NCBI GenBank assembly: GCA_018825865.1
Contig: JAHKAF010000017.1
Coordinates: forward strand, 1-6,218
Origin: Nanobdellota archaeon
GTDB lineage: Archaea; Nanobdellota; Nanobdellia; Pacearchaeales; GW2011-AR1
Direction of reading: 5' to 3'
Length of the DNA stretch: 6,218 nt
Positions 1-4,737 of the stretch are shown piece by piece. The position numbers and the translations under genes are program-made. Each line of letters starts with the position of its first letter. The stretch's first letter is position 1. The notes below the pieces were generated by a model. That model ran no database searches. It was not told where the DNA came from and was given only the letters and a program-made list of their open reading frames with translations.

Positions 1-230
1 GAATATCCTTCAATCACTCCATGAAGATAAGCTATTAGAGAATCTTTATCTATCATTACAAGAATATAGTTCTTTCTATCTTGTATTGCTTTTTTCATTT
101 CCTTTCTTATGATATTCTTAGGAGGCCATTCAATCTTCTTACCAATAACTTTTGAATAATTTTTTGCTTCGTTCTCTCTCAATTTAACATACTCCTTAAA
201 ATCACTTTTCCTTATTTTTCGTATTTTCAT
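1..230 (-). CDS. GNAT-type N-acetyltransferase, N-terminal part (3' end beyond window)
   Basis: This gene enters from the left edge; about 76 N-terminal residues can be read, starting MKIRKIRKSDFKEYVKL. The opening matches GNAT acetyltransferases: a first beta strand (KIRKI), then R-x-S-D-F-x-E-Y leading into helix 1. A second strand pair (YILVMIDKDSLIAYLHGVI) corresponds to beta2-beta3. The acetyl-CoA binding motif (Q/R-x-x-G-x-G/A) would lie outside the window, so acetyl transfer is inferred from the fold only and the acceptor substrate is unknown. The start is fixed at the ATG at 230, because an in-frame TAG lies two codons upstream. An AGGA about 13 nt upstream is a weak ribosome-binding candidate. 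The gene runs in the same direction as the ArsR gene to its right but is separated by about 157 bp. Confidence 0.72.
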   Translation of the reverse strand, partial: MKIRKIRKSDFKEYVKLRENEAKNYSKVIGKKIEWPPKNIIRKEMKKAIQDRKNYILVMIDKDSLIAYLHGVIEGY

Positions 231-273
231 TCTCTAAAAATTCCTGCTCGCAAAACTCGTAGATGATTGGCTC

Positions 274-295
274 ACAATCGGTTTCTCCAGATTGT
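274..295. repeat. Hairpin in the leader of the acetyltransferase gene
   Basis: ACAATC (274-279) and GATTGT (290-295) form a perfect 6-bp stem around a 10-nt loop. It lies between an AT-rich TATA-like tract (about 301-316, minus-strand reading TTTAATTAAATTAAATC) and the acetyltransferase start at 230. If that tract is the promoter, the hairpin sits at the 5' end of a leader of roughly 55 nt. A regulatory role is conjecture. Confidence 0.3.
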
Positions 296-367
296 TCGCG
301 GATTTAATTTAATTAAAGCATAAATTCTGTTATTATTGGTTTTATCTATTAGCAACTTTCTATCAAT

Positions 368-384
368 GTTCAACTTGTTTGAAC
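368..384 (-). terminator. Short hairpin just after the ArsR-type gene
   Basis: GTTCAA (368-373) pairs with TTGAAC (379-384) around 5 nt, immediately downstream of the repressor stop codon at 388. The position suits a 3'-end hairpin, but no strong T-run follows on the minus strand, so termination is only a possibility. Confidence 0.25.
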
Positions 385-387
385 CTA

Positions 388-693
388 TCATCTCCCGCAC
401 CCCTTACAATCGCCCGCGCAAAAAGTCTTGGCATGTTTATCAATTAATTTAAGCATTGGAACAATTGTCTTTTTGTTAAGAGAATAAATCCTTTGTTTAC
501 CTTCTTGCTTTACGTCGACAATATTGCAACACCTCAGCGAAGCCAGTGCATGAGAAATCTTGCTCTGCTCAACTTTCAACTCCTTTGACAATTCTGTGAC
601 ATTTTTTTCTTTCTGCTTTAGAGAAGTAACTATTTTTATCCGAAGAGGATTCGACAGATTAGTAAAGAAGATATGATATGTTGAATTGTTCAT
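388..693 (-). CDS. ArsR/SmtB-family winged-helix regulator with C-terminal Cys cluster
   Basis: A 101-residue protein with the length and layout of small ArsR-type repressors. An N-terminal helix carries the typical L-S-x-P-L-R-I-K-I motif (13-21). The helix-turn-helix spans about 32-54 (NVTELSKEL, then the recognition helix SKISHALASL). It is followed by a beta wing at about 59-72 (VDVKQEGKQRIYSL). Cysteines sit at 55-56 (LRCCNIV, end of the recognition helix) and at 92, 96 and 99 (CAGDCKGC). These are plausible metal or thiol ligands, so a metal, metalloid or redox sensor is likely; the inducer cannot be named. The classic ELCVCDL metal site is absent. The ATG at 693 is supported by a TATA box 25 bp upstream, implying a leaderless mRNA. 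Two palindromes across the promoter and start codon point to autorepression. Confidence 0.85.
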   Translation of the reverse strand: MNNSTYHIFFTNLSNPLRIKIVTSLKQKEKNVTELSKELKVEQSKISHALASLRCCNIVDVKQEGKQRIYSLNKKTIVPMLKLIDKHAKTFCAGDCKGCGR

Positions 694-714
694 ATGAATT
701 ATAGTTCATATGAG
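689..714. promoter_or_regulatory. Paired palindromic operator candidates of the ArsR-type gene
   Basis: TTCATATGAA (689-698, a perfect 10-bp palindrome) and TTCATATGAG (705-714) share 9 of 10 bases and start 16 bp apart. The first includes the ATG of the regulator and the second abuts the TATA box. A repressor bound here would block polymerase recruitment and the start site, as expected for an autoregulated winged-helix protein. The spacing of about 1.5 helical turns puts the boxes on different DNA faces. Confidence 0.6.
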
Positions 715-723
715 TATATAAAT
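715..723 (-). promoter_or_regulatory. TATA box of the ArsR-type gene
   Basis: The minus strand reads ATTTATATA here, centred about 25 bp upstream of the ATG at 693. This is the standard archaeal TATA-to-start distance, so the transcript would begin at or very near the start codon. It touches the distal operator palindrome. Confidence 0.65.
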
Positions 724-798
724 GTTTTGTGAAGGGATTTTGGAAGGGTTAATCTTCTTGGCTCTTTTCAGTTATTTAACAATTTGGCAACGACAAAC

Positions 799-1257
799 TT
801 ATCCAATCTTTTTAGTTTCCTTAAAACGATTTTTAATAGAGAGATAAACAAGAATTGCACTTATGATTATAAAAGCCCAAATGATGACTATAACTAACTC
901 CATAGGGAATAAAGGAAATTTTACCAAAATCCAAATGAGTGAAGAAAATAAAGTAACGAGTATGATTATGAATACTGTTAAAAATATCCCTAAATCATAG
1001 AAGAATGATTGTAGTTTTAGATACACTCTTTTTTTTTCATACCTAGAGTTTAATCCTAACAAAATCAAATAAATAGCAAATATCGGGAAAGGTGCATACA
1101 ACATAGTCGAAGCTACTACCTTTAGAACGACACCCAGACCTATGGAATCAAAAGTTTTCCCTTCTGGATAATATTGGAGAACCCCAAATATGCAAACAAT
1201 TAGTAATGTTATAATCGCTAATCTTAATAACTCATCGTTTATTTGTTTTTGTTTCAT
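799..1257 (-). CDS. Four-helix integral membrane protein of unknown function
   Basis: A 152-residue hydrophobic protein with four probable transmembrane segments: about 11-29, 42-68, 86-112 and 118-141. A basic cytoplasmic-like loop (SRYEKKRVYLK, 71-81) lies between helices 2 and 3, and the C terminus is lysine-rich (NRFKETKKIG). By the positive-inside rule both termini and that loop are probably cytoplasmic. I recognise no transporter signature, catalytic residue or named family. The ATG at 1257 is preceded by GAGGT about 13 nt upstream and by the TATA-like TTTTAAGAG further out. It lies 105 bp upstream of the ArsR-type gene on the same strand, so the regulator could control it. However, the operator boxes lie after this gene, which makes direct control less obvious. 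Confidence 0.7.
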   Translation of the reverse strand: MKQKQINDELLRLAIITLLIVCIFGVLQYYPEGKTFDSIGLGVVLKVVASTMLYAPFPIFAIYLILLGLNSRYEKKRVYLKLQSFFYDLGIFLTVFIIILVTLFSSLIWILVKFPLFPMELVIVIIWAFIIISAILVYLSIKNRFKETKKIG

Positions 1258-1297
1258 CTTATTTAATATTACCTCTTAAAACTCTTTAATTTCTAAA

Positions 1298-1317
1298 ACA
1301 TGGGCGCGGAAATTGAA
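1298..1317 (-). repeat. Second, damaged copy of the tRNA 3' end
   Basis: The 13 bp at 1298-1310 (ACATGGGCGCGGA on the plus strand) are identical to 1352-1364, which is the 3' end of the tRNA and its flank. Identity resumes with AATTGAA after a 3-bp gap, so 20 bases match. The copy therefore covers part of the T loop, one side of the T stem (minus 3 nt), the acceptor 3' strand and the discriminator base. A partial tRNA 3' end next to an intact tRNA is typical of attachment sites left by integrases, or of slippage duplication. No integrase is visible here. Confidence 0.55.
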
Positions 1318-1354
1318 AACAAGTTTCTTCATTCCGACCCACTCACTTCGCACA

Positions 1355-1425
1355 TGGGCGCGGAGGGAATTGAACCCCCTTCTTCCGGGCTGGAGCCGAA
1401 TATAATACCAGTATACGACGCACCC
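1355..1425 (-). tRNA. tRNA-Trp (anticodon CCA)
   Basis: A 71-nt cloverleaf can be folded by eye on the minus strand. The acceptor GGGTGCG pairs with CGCGCCC (six Watson-Crick pairs plus one T-G), followed by discriminator A. U8 is present. The D arm GTAT-ACTGGTA-TTAT is weak (three pairs and a U-U) but has the conserved A14, GG and A21 bases. The anticodon stem TTCGG/CCGGA encloses loop CTCCAGC with U33, anticodon CCA at 1391-1393 and G37. A 4-nt variable region precedes the T arm GGGGG-TTCAATT-CCCTC. No CCA tail is encoded and there is no intron, although introns are common in archaeal tRNA-Trp. Trp identity rests on the anticodon and A73. The weak D stem leaves some doubt about full function. 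Confidence 0.85.
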
Positions 1426-1447
1426 TTTAGAATAGAAGAAGGAGAGT

Positions 1448-1456
1448 GTTTTTAAG
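1448..1456 (-). promoter_or_regulatory. TATA box of the tRNA gene
   Basis: The minus strand reads CTTAAAAAC, centred 27 bp upstream of the first tRNA base. The short stretch between them is pyrimidine-rich. This is good archaeal promoter spacing and supports expression of the tRNA as a single unit. Confidence 0.6.
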
Positions 1457-1663
1457 AATTGCGCTATGCGGGATTGATGGCTCAAAACTGATTTCATCAA
1501 GTTTTTCGCTCAAGAAGAAGTTGTTAATAAGATAACTTTGTATAACATGTTGAGTAATTGAGCACCTCGAAACAATAGACTTCAAATATGTCTTAACTAC
1601 ATTTTATCAATCGAAAGAAGTGAGCTAATTCTATCGAGAATCTTTTTTCATCCTATTCCTTTT

Positions 1664-1701
1664 ATCTCATCAATCTCCTCGTTTGAAATCGAACAACCCT
1701 T
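1664..1701 (-). repeat. Downstream copy of the PIN-gene 3' end (38-bp direct repeat, copy 1)
   Basis: This 38-bp segment is identical to 1786-1823, which encodes residues KGCSISNEEIDEI of the PIN gene. Reading on, this copy continues as KGIG then TGA, against QRIR then TAG in the intact gene. The frames stay aligned and the third codon (ATA) is shared, so the tails look homologous but diverged. An ATG directly in front (1704-1702) gives an 18-codon mini-ORF. It reads best as the remnant of a second allele or paralogue of the PIN gene, not as a functional gene. Confidence 0.8.
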
Positions 1702-1770
1702 CATGCGAAGCGACTGCGTTTATGCCCTTCGGGTATCGGCGAGTACAAAATCTTGATTTTGAGGTTGTTC
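1691..1770. repeat. Hairpin-rich insertion between the duplicated gene ends
   Basis: An outer inverted repeat, GAACAACC (1691-1698) and GGTTGTTC (1763-1770), encloses two strong hairpins. One is at 1717-1741: ATGCCC/GGGTAT with a TTC loop, extended by four more pairs beyond one mismatch. The other is CAAAATC-TT-GATTTTG at 1746-1761. The left arm belongs to the duplicated coding segment; the right arm does not. It is also more GC-rich than its surroundings. It could be a small palindromic mobile element, a terminator pair for the PIN operon, or both. Confidence 0.55.
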
Positions 1771-2498
1771 TATCGTATCCGCTGAATCTCATCAATCTCC
1801 TCGTTTGAAATCGAACAACCCTTAAACTTAACAGCCCACAACAAGGCATCCAATACTTTATCTCCGTCTTTCAAACGAACAACTCCTTTCTTGTATGCAA
1901 CATAAACAAGTTCAGCAGAACGGATTATCTTAAACCCTTTGAAAGGCGAGAAGTTTTTTTTGTTTAATGTAATTCTTGTGTGTAATTTCCTTTGAAGGAG
2001 TTCTTTCAGATTATCAGGTTTCTCGACGAGCATCCTTGTTGTTCTTTCGTCTACTGCAATAACGTTTGTTATTTTTTTATTGTCCAAAATTTTGCTAAGC
2101 GCCAGACAGGAAGTTTCTCCTGCACTGATTAGATGAATTTTATCTCCTTCTCCTGTAAAAATTTCATTAGCAATTTTCATCATATTATCTGTCTGCGACT
2201 GAATTTCATTTTCTTTAATTCCCGCAGAAGAAGGCAACTCCAGCACTTTCTCGTCGAGCAATTGCTTCAGTTTCAGCGCCTCAAGTTCAAACTTCTTAAT
2301 TGTCAGTGGTTTATCAATAACCTCTTTCTTGACATCTTCAGTTATCATAAACTTCCCGTCAAAGATTTTTTTTAATTCCTTCAACTCTGGCAAAAGCCCG
2401 TTCATAGCCAGAGAAATTAATGTGCTCGCGTCGAAGATTATTGCTTTGTGCCAACCATTTTGGGGTGGTGCCGACCGAACTAGTGAATGTCTTGTCAT
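1770..2498 (-). CDS. PIN-domain protein, possible toxin-like ribonuclease
   Basis: A 242-residue protein. A PIN-like fold is suggested by IIFDASTLISLAMNG (Asp23, first acidic residue), EDVKKEVID (Glu59), a central GETSCLAL (Glu128) and VIAVDERTTRML (Asp150). These are candidates for the four acidic metal ligands of a Mg2+/Mn2+-dependent ribonuclease. The C-terminal SAELVYVAYKKGVV followed by KGCSISNEEI resembles the end of DUF3368-type PIN toxins, but the protein is longer, with an insert at about 65-120. The ATG at 2498 overlaps the upstream gene's stop (ATGA) and has GGAGATG 5 nt upstream, so translation is coupled; no other Met precedes Asp23. Toxin activity is inference; it may instead be an RNA-processing enzyme. 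Its 3' end is duplicated downstream. Confidence 0.75.
   Translation of the reverse strand: MTRHSLVRSAPPQNGWHKAIIFDASTLISLAMNGLLPELKELKKIFDGKFMITEDVKKEVIDKPLTIKKFELEALKLKQLLDEKVLELPSSAGIKENEIQSQTDNMMKIANEIFTGEGDKIHLISAGETSCLALSKILDNKKITNVIAVDERTTRMLVEKPDNLKELLQRKLHTRITLNKKNFSPFKGFKIIRSAELVYVAYKKGVVRLKDGDKVLDALLWAVKFKGCSISNEEIDEIQRIR
1786..1823 (-). repeat. 3' end of the PIN gene, 38-bp direct repeat (copy 2)
   Basis: Identical over 38 bp to 1664-1701, with an offset of 122 bp. This copy is inside the intact gene and encodes its residues KGCSISNEEIDEI, before the private ending QRIR. Confidence 0.85.
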
Positions 2499-3055
2499 CC
2501 AAACATCTCCATAGCCAATTTAATTCTTTGCTTTACACCTAAAGTCTTATTTTCTGGAACATCTGAAATCCCGGTTCCTCCAGAATAACCTGCAAGTTCA
2601 AACATTGTAATTCCGAGGAGCTTTGCTGTCTGTTCCATTGAAACTCCATGTTCATAAAGTCGCGACGCCTTGTTTATGCTCGCCTTTTCAAAAACATCCT
2701 GAATATATCCTCTTAGCTTCCCAGATAATTTCCCAACTTCCCCCCTTATAGAACCAAGATTTTCACTTACTCCCTTTTCATCGTTTTTCTTTATAGAAGT
2801 TATTATGACATCAATCAAAAGCGAAATCCTTTTGTAGAAATTTTTCCATCCTGGCAAAACCCTGTAGTTCTCCCTTTCAAGAATTTTCCCAATAGAATAA
2901 ACAATCACTGCAGTCGCAATATTGTCCGGGTCCTGCGTTCTCGACGCTGTATTAATCGTCTGATTGCTCAATTCTTTCAACTTAATCGCGTCACCCTTTT
3001 CAATCGCAACCTTCGCCTCTTCAAAAATCCGCAGAATATTCTCCCTCTCTTGCAT
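2495..3055 (-). CDS. Helical protein with C-terminal helix-turn-helix, partner of the PIN protein
   Basis: A 186-residue, mostly alpha-helical protein. Residues 1-125 form amphipathic helices with conserved-looking patches (TASRTQDPDNIATAVIVYSIGKI, 36-58; VLPGWKNFYKRI, 66-77). Residues 129-158 (KASRLYEHGVSM...TAKLLGITMFELAGY) look like a helix-turn-helix close in pattern to UPF0175 antitoxins (A-x-x-L-Y-x-x-G-x-S-x-x-x-A-A-x-x-x-G). A Gly-rich turn and a basic helix end the protein. UPF0175 proteins are usually encoded just before PIN toxins of the DUF3368 type, and here the next gene is a PIN protein overlapping by 4 bp. An antitoxin/autorepressor role is therefore plausible. It is about twice the usual antitoxin length, so a different RNA-related role is possible. 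The TATA box lies 25 bp before the ATG. Confidence 0.65.
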   Translation of the reverse strand: MQERENILRIFEEAKVAIEKGDAIKLKELSNQTINTASRTQDPDNIATAVIVYSIGKILERENYRVLPGWKNFYKRISLLIDVIITSIKKNDEKGVSENLGSIRGEVGKLSGKLRGYIQDVFEKASINKASRLYEHGVSMEQTAKLLGITMFELAGYSGGTGISDVPENKTLGVKQRIKLAMEMFG

Positions 3056-3075
3056 GATTGTTCAAAGAAAAAATA

Positions 3076-3084
3076 CTTAATAAA
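3076..3084 (-). promoter_or_regulatory. TATA box of the HTH-PIN operon
   Basis: The minus strand reads TTTATTAAG, centred 25 bp upstream of the ATG at 3055. This suggests a leaderless mRNA for the HTH gene, with the PIN gene as the second cistron. Confidence 0.55.
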
Positions 3085-3098
3085 TGTTAGGTTGAGAA

Positions 3099-3362
3099 TT
3101 ATCTCGCTAACGGTTCTTTGTATAATAGGCAATTAGAAAAATTGTCAGTACATTCTAATCCATTAACGCAATAACGTTTTCCATTACGTTCCCCTTTTCT
3201 AAAAGGGCATTTTTCTGGGACTTTTGGACCACTTGCACAAAAATCAACATGGACGACTTTAATATGTTTATCTTTTGGACCATCTATCAGATAATCATTT
3301 GGCTCCCCGATAGAATCATCAGGCTTTGCAGAAGGAATATAATCTCTATCATCGCTTTCCAT
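3099..3362 (-). CDS. Small cysteine-rich protein of unknown function
   Basis: An 87-residue protein. The first 30 residues are acidic and probably flexible (MESDDRDYIPSAKPDDS). After a short strand-like stretch (IKVVHVDF) come five cysteines at 42, 52, 65, 71 and 78, spaced C-x9-C-x12-C-x5-C-x6-C. The segment KCPFRKGERNGKRYC resembles a compact metal-binding or Fe-S protein, but I cannot assign a family. There is no signal peptide or membrane segment, so it is presumably cytoplasmic. The start is supported by a TATA box 24 bp upstream. It is divergent from the FCF1-like gene and 43 bp from the HTH-PIN operon, which has its own promoter. Confidence 0.65.
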   Translation of the reverse strand: MESDDRDYIPSAKPDDSIGEPNDYLIDGPKDKHIKVVHVDFCASGPKVPEKCPFRKGERNGKRYCVNGLECTDNFSNCLLYKEPLAR

Positions 3363-3381
3363 AAAACAACAATTTTTGATT

Positions 3382-3390
3382 CTTTATAAT
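3382..3390 (-). promoter_or_regulatory. TATA box of the cysteine-rich protein gene
   Basis: The minus strand reads ATTATAAAG, centred 24 bp before the ATG at 3362, consistent with a leaderless transcript. It lies about 30 bp from the oppositely oriented TATA box of the FCF1-like gene. Confidence 0.55.
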
Positions 3391-3411
3391 TATTATTGTT
3401 TTGGGGTGTTA

Positions 3412-3421
3412 AGTTTTTATA
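3412..3421 (+). promoter_or_regulatory. TATA box of the FCF1-like gene
   Basis: A TTTTTATATG-type element is centred about 26 bp before the ATG at 3443, which is leaderless spacing. It forms a compact divergent promoter region with the box at 3382-3390. Confidence 0.55.
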
Positions 3422-3442
3422 TGAGGTTATCTTATTTGAATT

Positions 3443-3790
3443 ATGAAACGCGTCTTGCTCGACACAAACTTTATCCTAACTTGCGTGAAACAGAAAATAG
3501 ATTTTTTCGAGGATATAAAATTTATGGGAATGGAAATTCTGATTCCTGAACAAGTTATCGGAGAAATACAGAAACTTAAGGGCCCTTATTCTGAAATATC
3601 TTTGAGTTTGTTGAACAAAAGCGAGTTTAAGAAAATAGATATTGGCAGAGGCCATGTTGACAAAAACATTGTAAAATTCGTCGCTAAAAATAAAGACGTC
3701 ATCGTGGCAACATTAGACAGGGAACTCAAGGACAAAATCAAAGGTCATAAATTAGTAATCAGGGGAAAGAAGAAATTGGAGATTGTTTGA
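3443..3790 (+). CDS. FCF1/Utp24-like PIN-domain ribonuclease
   Basis: A 115-residue single-domain PIN protein. The four acidic positions expected of the active site are visible: Asp7 in VLLDTNFIL, Glu41 in EQVIGEIQKL, Asp73 in GHVDKNIV and Asp92 in VATLDRELKDKIKG. The ending KLVIRGKKKLEI matches the last strand of archaeal FCF1-like proteins, related to eukaryotic Fcf1/Utp24, which cleaves pre-rRNA. The likely role is metal-dependent endonucleolytic cleavage in ribosomal RNA maturation, in the cytoplasm. This is known for the eukaryotic relative and inferred here. A solitary VapC toxin is an alternative, but no antitoxin gene is adjacent. The ATG at 3443 has a TATA box at leaderless distance. 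Its stop directly abuts that of the convergent gene at 3791. Confidence 0.82.
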   Translation: MKRVLLDTNFILTCVKQKIDFFEDIKFMGMEILIPEQVIGEIQKLKGPYSEISLSLLNKSEFKKIDIGRGHVDKNIVKFVAKNKDVIVATLDRELKDKIKGHKLVIRGKKKLEIV

Positions 3791-4024
3791 TTATTCAACT
3801 AATAAACTTTCCATATGTTGGCGAATTTTATAATCTTCTAAAGCTTTATCGAATAATTCTAAATCAGACATTTTGGCAAATTCTAACTTACGGGATATAT
3901 CTTTGCCTCCCTTTAAGACAGGAGCTTCATAGAGGGTAACTTTTCCTTTACTGATATCTATATAAAAAGTCTTGCCATCTTTAAGTGCAAAATATGCTTC
4001 CCGAGAATTTTTATTATCTACCAT
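3791..4024 (-). CDS. Small conserved-looking protein of unknown function
   Basis: A 77-residue protein, not recognised. The first half is beta-rich (REAYFALKDGKTFYIDISKGKVTLYEAP), resembling a small beta-sheet domain. The second half is helical (MSDLELFDKALEDYKIRQHMESLL). It has no cysteines or membrane segments. The start at 4024 is well supported: GGGAGATG (4032-4039) lies 7 nt upstream, one of the best Shine-Dalgarno matches in the window, so unlike several neighbours this mRNA has a leader. It is divergent from rpo7 and tail-to-tail with the FCF1-like gene, with no bases between the two stop codons. Confidence 0.6.
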   Translation of the reverse strand: MVDNKNSREAYFALKDGKTFYIDISKGKVTLYEAPVLKGGKDISRKLEFAKMSDLELFDKALEDYKIRQHMESLLVE

Positions 4025-4031
4025 AAAAATA

Positions 4032-4039
4032 CATCTCCC
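4032..4039 (-). promoter_or_regulatory. Strong ribosome-binding site of the 77-residue protein gene
   Basis: GGGAGATG on the minus strand, 7 nt before the ATG. It fixes the start and distinguishes this gene from the apparently leaderless genes around it. Confidence 0.6.
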
Positions 4040-4087
4040 TTTGATTTAAATAAATTTATGTCCTCAACCACATATTTCCTACTCAAA

Positions 4088-4100
4088 AGTTTTAAAAACC
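4088..4100 (+). promoter_or_regulatory. Promoter of the rpo7-spt4-S24e-S27ae operon
   Basis: An A-rich BRE-like stretch followed by GTTTTAAAAACC is centred about 30 bp upstream of the rpo7 ATG at 4125. The transcript would start only a few bases before the start codon. No comparable promoter is seen before the downstream genes of the operon. Confidence 0.6.
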
Positions 4101-4124
4101 ATCTGATACTATTTTTTTTATAAA

Positions 4125-4736
4125 ATGTTCTATATAACAGAAGTTCAGGATTATGTAAGGGTAGCGCCGAAGTTATTTGGTTTGCCTACTGCAGAAGCGA
4201 TTGACAAGCAACTTAGAGAAACCTATACAGATTACTACGACGAGGAATTAGGAAAAGCTGTTTCAGTAATCGCTGTTCTGGAAGTTGGAGAAGGTGTTAT
4301 AATTCCTGGCGACGGTGCAGCGTATTACAACGCAAGATTCAAACTACTTGTCTGGAAGCCAGAATTACAAGAATTAGTTTATGGAGTAATTGCCGAGATA
4401 ACTAATTTCGGGGCGTTTATTGACATGGGTGCAATGAGGGGAATGATTCATATTGGACAGACGATGGATGATTACGTGAGTCTTAACTTAAAGACAAGTT
4501 CTCTTCTAGGAAAATCAAGTAAGAGGAGTTTAAAGCAAAAAGATTTATGTGTGGCAAGAATAGTCTCGCTAAGCCACAAAGCTGCCGAGCCTAAAATGGG
4601 CCTTACAATGAGACAGCCAGGTTTAGGAAAATTAGAATGGTTGAATGAAGATAAAAAGAAAAAAGAAGCTGAAGCAAAGAAACTTGCAAGAGTCGAGGAA
4701 AAAGTTGTTAAAGGAAAAGGAGGCAAGAAGAAATAA
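4125..4736 (+). CDS. rpo7: DNA-directed RNA polymerase subunit Rpo7 (subunit E')
   Basis: A 203-residue protein. The N-terminal tip domain is at 1-80 (MFYITEVQDYVRVAPKLFG, then VLEVGEGVIIPGDGAAYYNARFKLL). The S1/OB RNA-binding domain is at about 83-163 (ELVYGVIAEITNFGAFIDMG, then MRGMIHIGQTMDDY). Rpo7 pairs with Rpo4 to form the polymerase stalk, which helps open complex formation and binds emerging RNA; it is the counterpart of eukaryotic Rpb7. Archaeal Rpo7 is usually about 180-190 residues. The excess here is a Lys/Glu-rich tail (177-203, KKKKEAEAKKLARVEEK, ending in KGKGGKKK). Ser/Thr residues where Asp is common, and HIGQ in place of the usual HISQ, are mild variations. It is the first gene of the operon. 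The next ORF starts two bases after its stop (TAA A ATG). Confidence 0.96.
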   Translation: MFYITEVQDYVRVAPKLFGLPTAEAIDKQLRETYTDYYDEELGKAVSVIAVLEVGEGVIIPGDGAAYYNARFKLLVWKPELQELVYGVIAEITNFGAFIDMGAMRGMIHIGQTMDDYVSLNLKTSSLLGKSSKRSLKQKDLCVARIVSLSHKAAEPKMGLTMRQPGLGKLEWLNEDKKKKEAEAKKLARVEEKVVKGKGGKKK

Positions 4737-4737
4737 A

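Noticed and set aside
205..303. A 33-codon minus-strand frame overlapping the acetyltransferase start (contains GETDCEPIIYEFCEQEF)
   Set aside because: It has no start codon after the preceding stop and no promoter of its own. It looks protein-like, so it could be a gene remnant, but this cannot be supported.
1276..1500. A 74-codon open frame on the minus strand
   Set aside because: It runs straight through the tRNA gene and its promoter, and the translation has no protein-like character.
1480..1505. Possible C/D guide RNA on the minus strand (TGATGAA resembling a C box)
   Set aside because: No matching D box (CTGA) at suitable distance and no k-turn pairing.
2133..2514. Two overlapping plus-strand open frames (2133-2375 and 2329-2514)
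   Set aside because: They are antisense shadows of the PIN gene, which has clear motifs, a Shine-Dalgarno and a coupled start.
4645..4737. N-terminal extension of the 81-residue gene starting at 4645
   Set aside because: It would overlap rpo7 by over 90 bp and adds only a Lys/Arg-rich shadow of the rpo7 tail. The ATG one base after the rpo7 stop fits the spacing of the whole operon.
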